From assembly GCA_947177215.1 (NCBI GenBank), contig CAMWTV010000002.1, forward strand, positions 1 to 37,262: 37,262 bases of DNA, read 5' to 3'. The notes under the pieces are model-generated. The model was given only the letters and a program-made list of their open reading frames with translations, was not told the origin of the DNA and did no database searches. Below, piece by piece: positions 35,166 through 37,262 of this stretch. Every line of letters starts with the position of its first letter. The first letter of the stretch is position 1. Both the position numbers and the translations under genes were made by a program. The stretch is from an uncultured Muribaculaceae bacterium. GTDB taxonomy: Bacteria; Bacteroidota; Bacteroidia; Bacteroidales; Muribaculaceae.

Positions 35166-37262
35166 AACATATTCTGACAGTCTCATTGGCCACACTGGCC
35201 GCTTTCATCACCTCTGCAGGCAATCTTACTTTAAGATACGATCGGCCGGCACGTTTTTTCGAGGAAGCTCTGGTCATAGGCAACGGCACACTCGGGGCTA
35301 CGGTCTATGGAGAGCCGCACACAGAGCACATATCGCTCAACGACATAACCCTGTGGTCGGGAGAGCCGGAAACCTCAGTCACCACACCCGATGCGTGGAA
35401 AGTGATTCCGCAGATCCGTGAAGCGCTCGACAGCAACGACTTCCGCCTGGCACACAAACTAAACAAGCAGATTCAGGGCCACAACAGCGCAGCCTACATG
35501 CCGCTTGGCACACTGAACATCACATTCCATAACGTCGATACAGCAAAAGTCGCCGGCTACACACGCACACTCTCGCTCGACAATGCCGTGGCAACCACAC
35601 AATTCAGCTGCGATGGTCGCAGCCGCACCACATCGGCGTTTTTCTCCGCCCCCGACTCTGTGATGGTGCTGCATATCGGCGGATCACTCCCCGTCTGCGC
35701 CACAATCAGTCTCACATCCCGGCTTCCGTTCACGGCACAAGCCTCAGGCTCCACAATAACATCAACAGGATATGCGGCTTACAAAACAATAACCAACAAA
35801 GGGAAAGACCGCACCGAAAGCCTTGAATTCGATCCGGAAAGAGGCACACGCTTCTGCACAATCCTCAAAGCCATTCCACGAAGAGGAAGTGTCACATCCA
35901 ATGCCGACGGCTCGCTTACGCTCACCGACTGCAGCGACGTCACACTGCTGCTCACCAACGCCACCAGCTTCAACGGATTCGACAGAAACCCCGTTACAGA
36001 CGGACGCGATTACCAGAAACTGGCAGCTGACCGCATAGCCCGTGCGTCGGAAAAAAGCTATAAAACGCTTCTTAAGAACCACATGGCCGACTACTCGCAA
36101 CTTTTCAACAGAGTGTCGATCGACCTCGGATCAACCCCCGACTCCATATCCGCCCTCCCTACCGACATCCAGCTGCTGCGCTACACCGACCTGAAAGAGA
36201 AAAACCCCGATCTTGAAGAGCTGTACTTCCAGTACGGGCGCTATCTGCTCATCTCATGCAGCCGCACTCCGGCAGTCCCCGCAAACCTACAGGGCCTGTG
36301 GAACGAACATCTGACACCGCCGTGGAACAGCAACTACACCGCCAACATAAACGTTGAGGAAAACTACTGGCCGGCAGAAGTCACAGCGCTAGGCGAACTT
36401 CAGGACATAGCCCTCGTCGGCTGGATCAGAAATCTTGCTGAAACCGGCGCCACAAGCGCCAGAAACTATTACGGGGTGGAACGCGGATGGTCTATGGGCC
36501 ACAACTCCGACATATGGGCAACCACCAATCCGATCGGATTCCGGGCAAACAACCCCAAATGGGCCAACTGGAACATGGGCGGCGCGTGGCTGTCGACCCA
36601 CATCTGGGAGCATTATCTGTTTTCGCGCGACACCGAGTTTCTGCGCCGCAACTATCCGGCCCTGAAAGGCGCGGCAGAGTTCTGCCTCGGCTGGCTGATC
36701 GAGAAAGACGGTGTTCTGCTCACATCGCCGTCAACATCGCCCGAAAACGAGTTCATAGCCCCCGACGGATACCACGGAACAACCCTTACCGGCGCCACAT
36801 CCGACCTTGCCATGATCCGTCAGTGTCTTGCCGACACACGCGACGCAGCTCTTGTGCTTGACACCGATCCGTCGCTCCGGCAAGAGATAACAACCGCCCT
36901 CGAACGGCTGGCCCCTTACAGGATCGGGCATAAGGGCAACCTTCAGGAATGGTATCACGACTGGGAAGACGAAGATCCGCAACACCGCCACCAGTCGCAC
37001 CTCTACGGACTTTATCCGGGGCGCCACATCTCGCCTGAAACCGATCCTCAGCTGGCAGCCGCATGCGCCCGCGCACTCGAAATCAAGGGCGACAACACAA
37101 CCGGCTGGAGCACCGGATGGCGCGTGAACCTCTTCGCCCGTCTGCTCGACGCCGAAAACGCATATCACATGTATCGCCGTCTGCTGCAATATGTCAGTCC
37201 CGACAACTACACCGGCCCTGACAAACGCACCGGAGGGGGAACATATCCCAACCTGCTCGACG
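35162..37262 (+). CDS. GH95 family alpha-L-fucosidase-like glycoside hydrolase, 3' incomplete (runs off the window, absent from the ORF track)
   Basis: MKHILTVSLATLAAFITSAGNLTLRYDRPARFFEEALVIGNGTLGATVYG...; NLQGLWNEHLTPPWNSNYTANINVEENYWPAE; TSPSTSPENEF; HRHQSHLYGLYPG. Confidence 0.93.
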   Translation, partial: MKHILTVSLATLAAFITSAGNLTLRYDRPARFFEEALVIGNGTLGATVYGEPHTEHISLNDITLWSGEPETSVTTPDAWKVIPQIREALDSNDFRLAHKLNKQIQGHNSAAYMPLGTLNITFHNVDTAKVAGYTRTLSLDNAVATTQFSCDGRSRTTSAFFSAPDSVMVLHIGGSLPVCATISLTSRLPFTAQASGSTITSTGYAAYKTITNKGKDRTESLEFDPERGTRFCTILKAIPRRGSVTSNADGSLTLTDCSDVTLLLTNATSFNGFDRNPVTDGRDYQKLAADRIARASEKSYKTLLKNHMADYSQLFNRVSIDLGSTPDSISALPTDIQLLRYTDLKEKNPDLEELYFQYGRYLLISCSRTPAVPANLQGLWNEHLTPPWNSNYTANINVEENYWPAEVTALGELQDIALVGWIRNLAETGATSARNYYGVERGWSMGHNSDIWATTNPIGFRANNPKWANWNMGGAWLSTHIWEHYLFSRDTEFLRRNYPALKGAAEFCLGWLIEKDGVLLTSPSTSPENEFIAPDGYHGTTLTGATSDLAMIRQCLADTRDAALVLDTDPSLRQEITTALERLAPYRIGHKGNLQEWYHDWEDEDPQHRHQSHLYGLYPGRHISPETDPQLAAACARALEIKGDNTTGWSTGWRVNLFARLLDAENAYHMYRRLLQYVSPDNYTGPDKRTGGGTYPNLLD

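Overview
The window looks like a Bacteroidales chromosomal contig, probably Muribaculaceae-like (inferred from protein style and TAnnTTTG promoters). It starts with about 82 nt of sequencing artefact: Illumina P7, a Nextera i7 index and the Nextera transposase end. A 5'-truncated pdxA follows. A large polysaccharide-utilisation locus (PUL) lies on the minus strand at about 458-22212. It encodes a GH43 enzyme, a hybrid two-component sensor, a SusC/SusD pair, a GH43-like lipoprotein that may be catalytically dead, an FG-GAP propeller protein, a small protein with a T9SS-type tail, a sialidase/GH93-fold exoglycosidase, a GH2 enzyme and an SGNH esterase with duplicated N-terminal modules. After a GNAT gene comes an AT-rich accessory island (about 22.9-26.8 kb) ending at the 3' end of a tRNA-Ser(UGA). 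The island holds an XRE regulator plus CoiA-like nuclease operon, a 44-aa plus 163-aa two-gene operon missing in part from the ORF track, and an acyltransferase. The remainder is mostly housekeeping: DUF3127, DUF695-like, FAD oxidoreductase, MATE, HAD, ParB/ParA and SurE. The window ends in a truncated Rossmann-like ORF translationally coupled to an open-ended GH95 fucosidase. The best candidates for an undescribed system are the XRE/CoiA-like module and the adjacent 44-aa/163-aa operon, each with a palindromic operator-like element at its promoter. All family calls are by eye; no searches were run.
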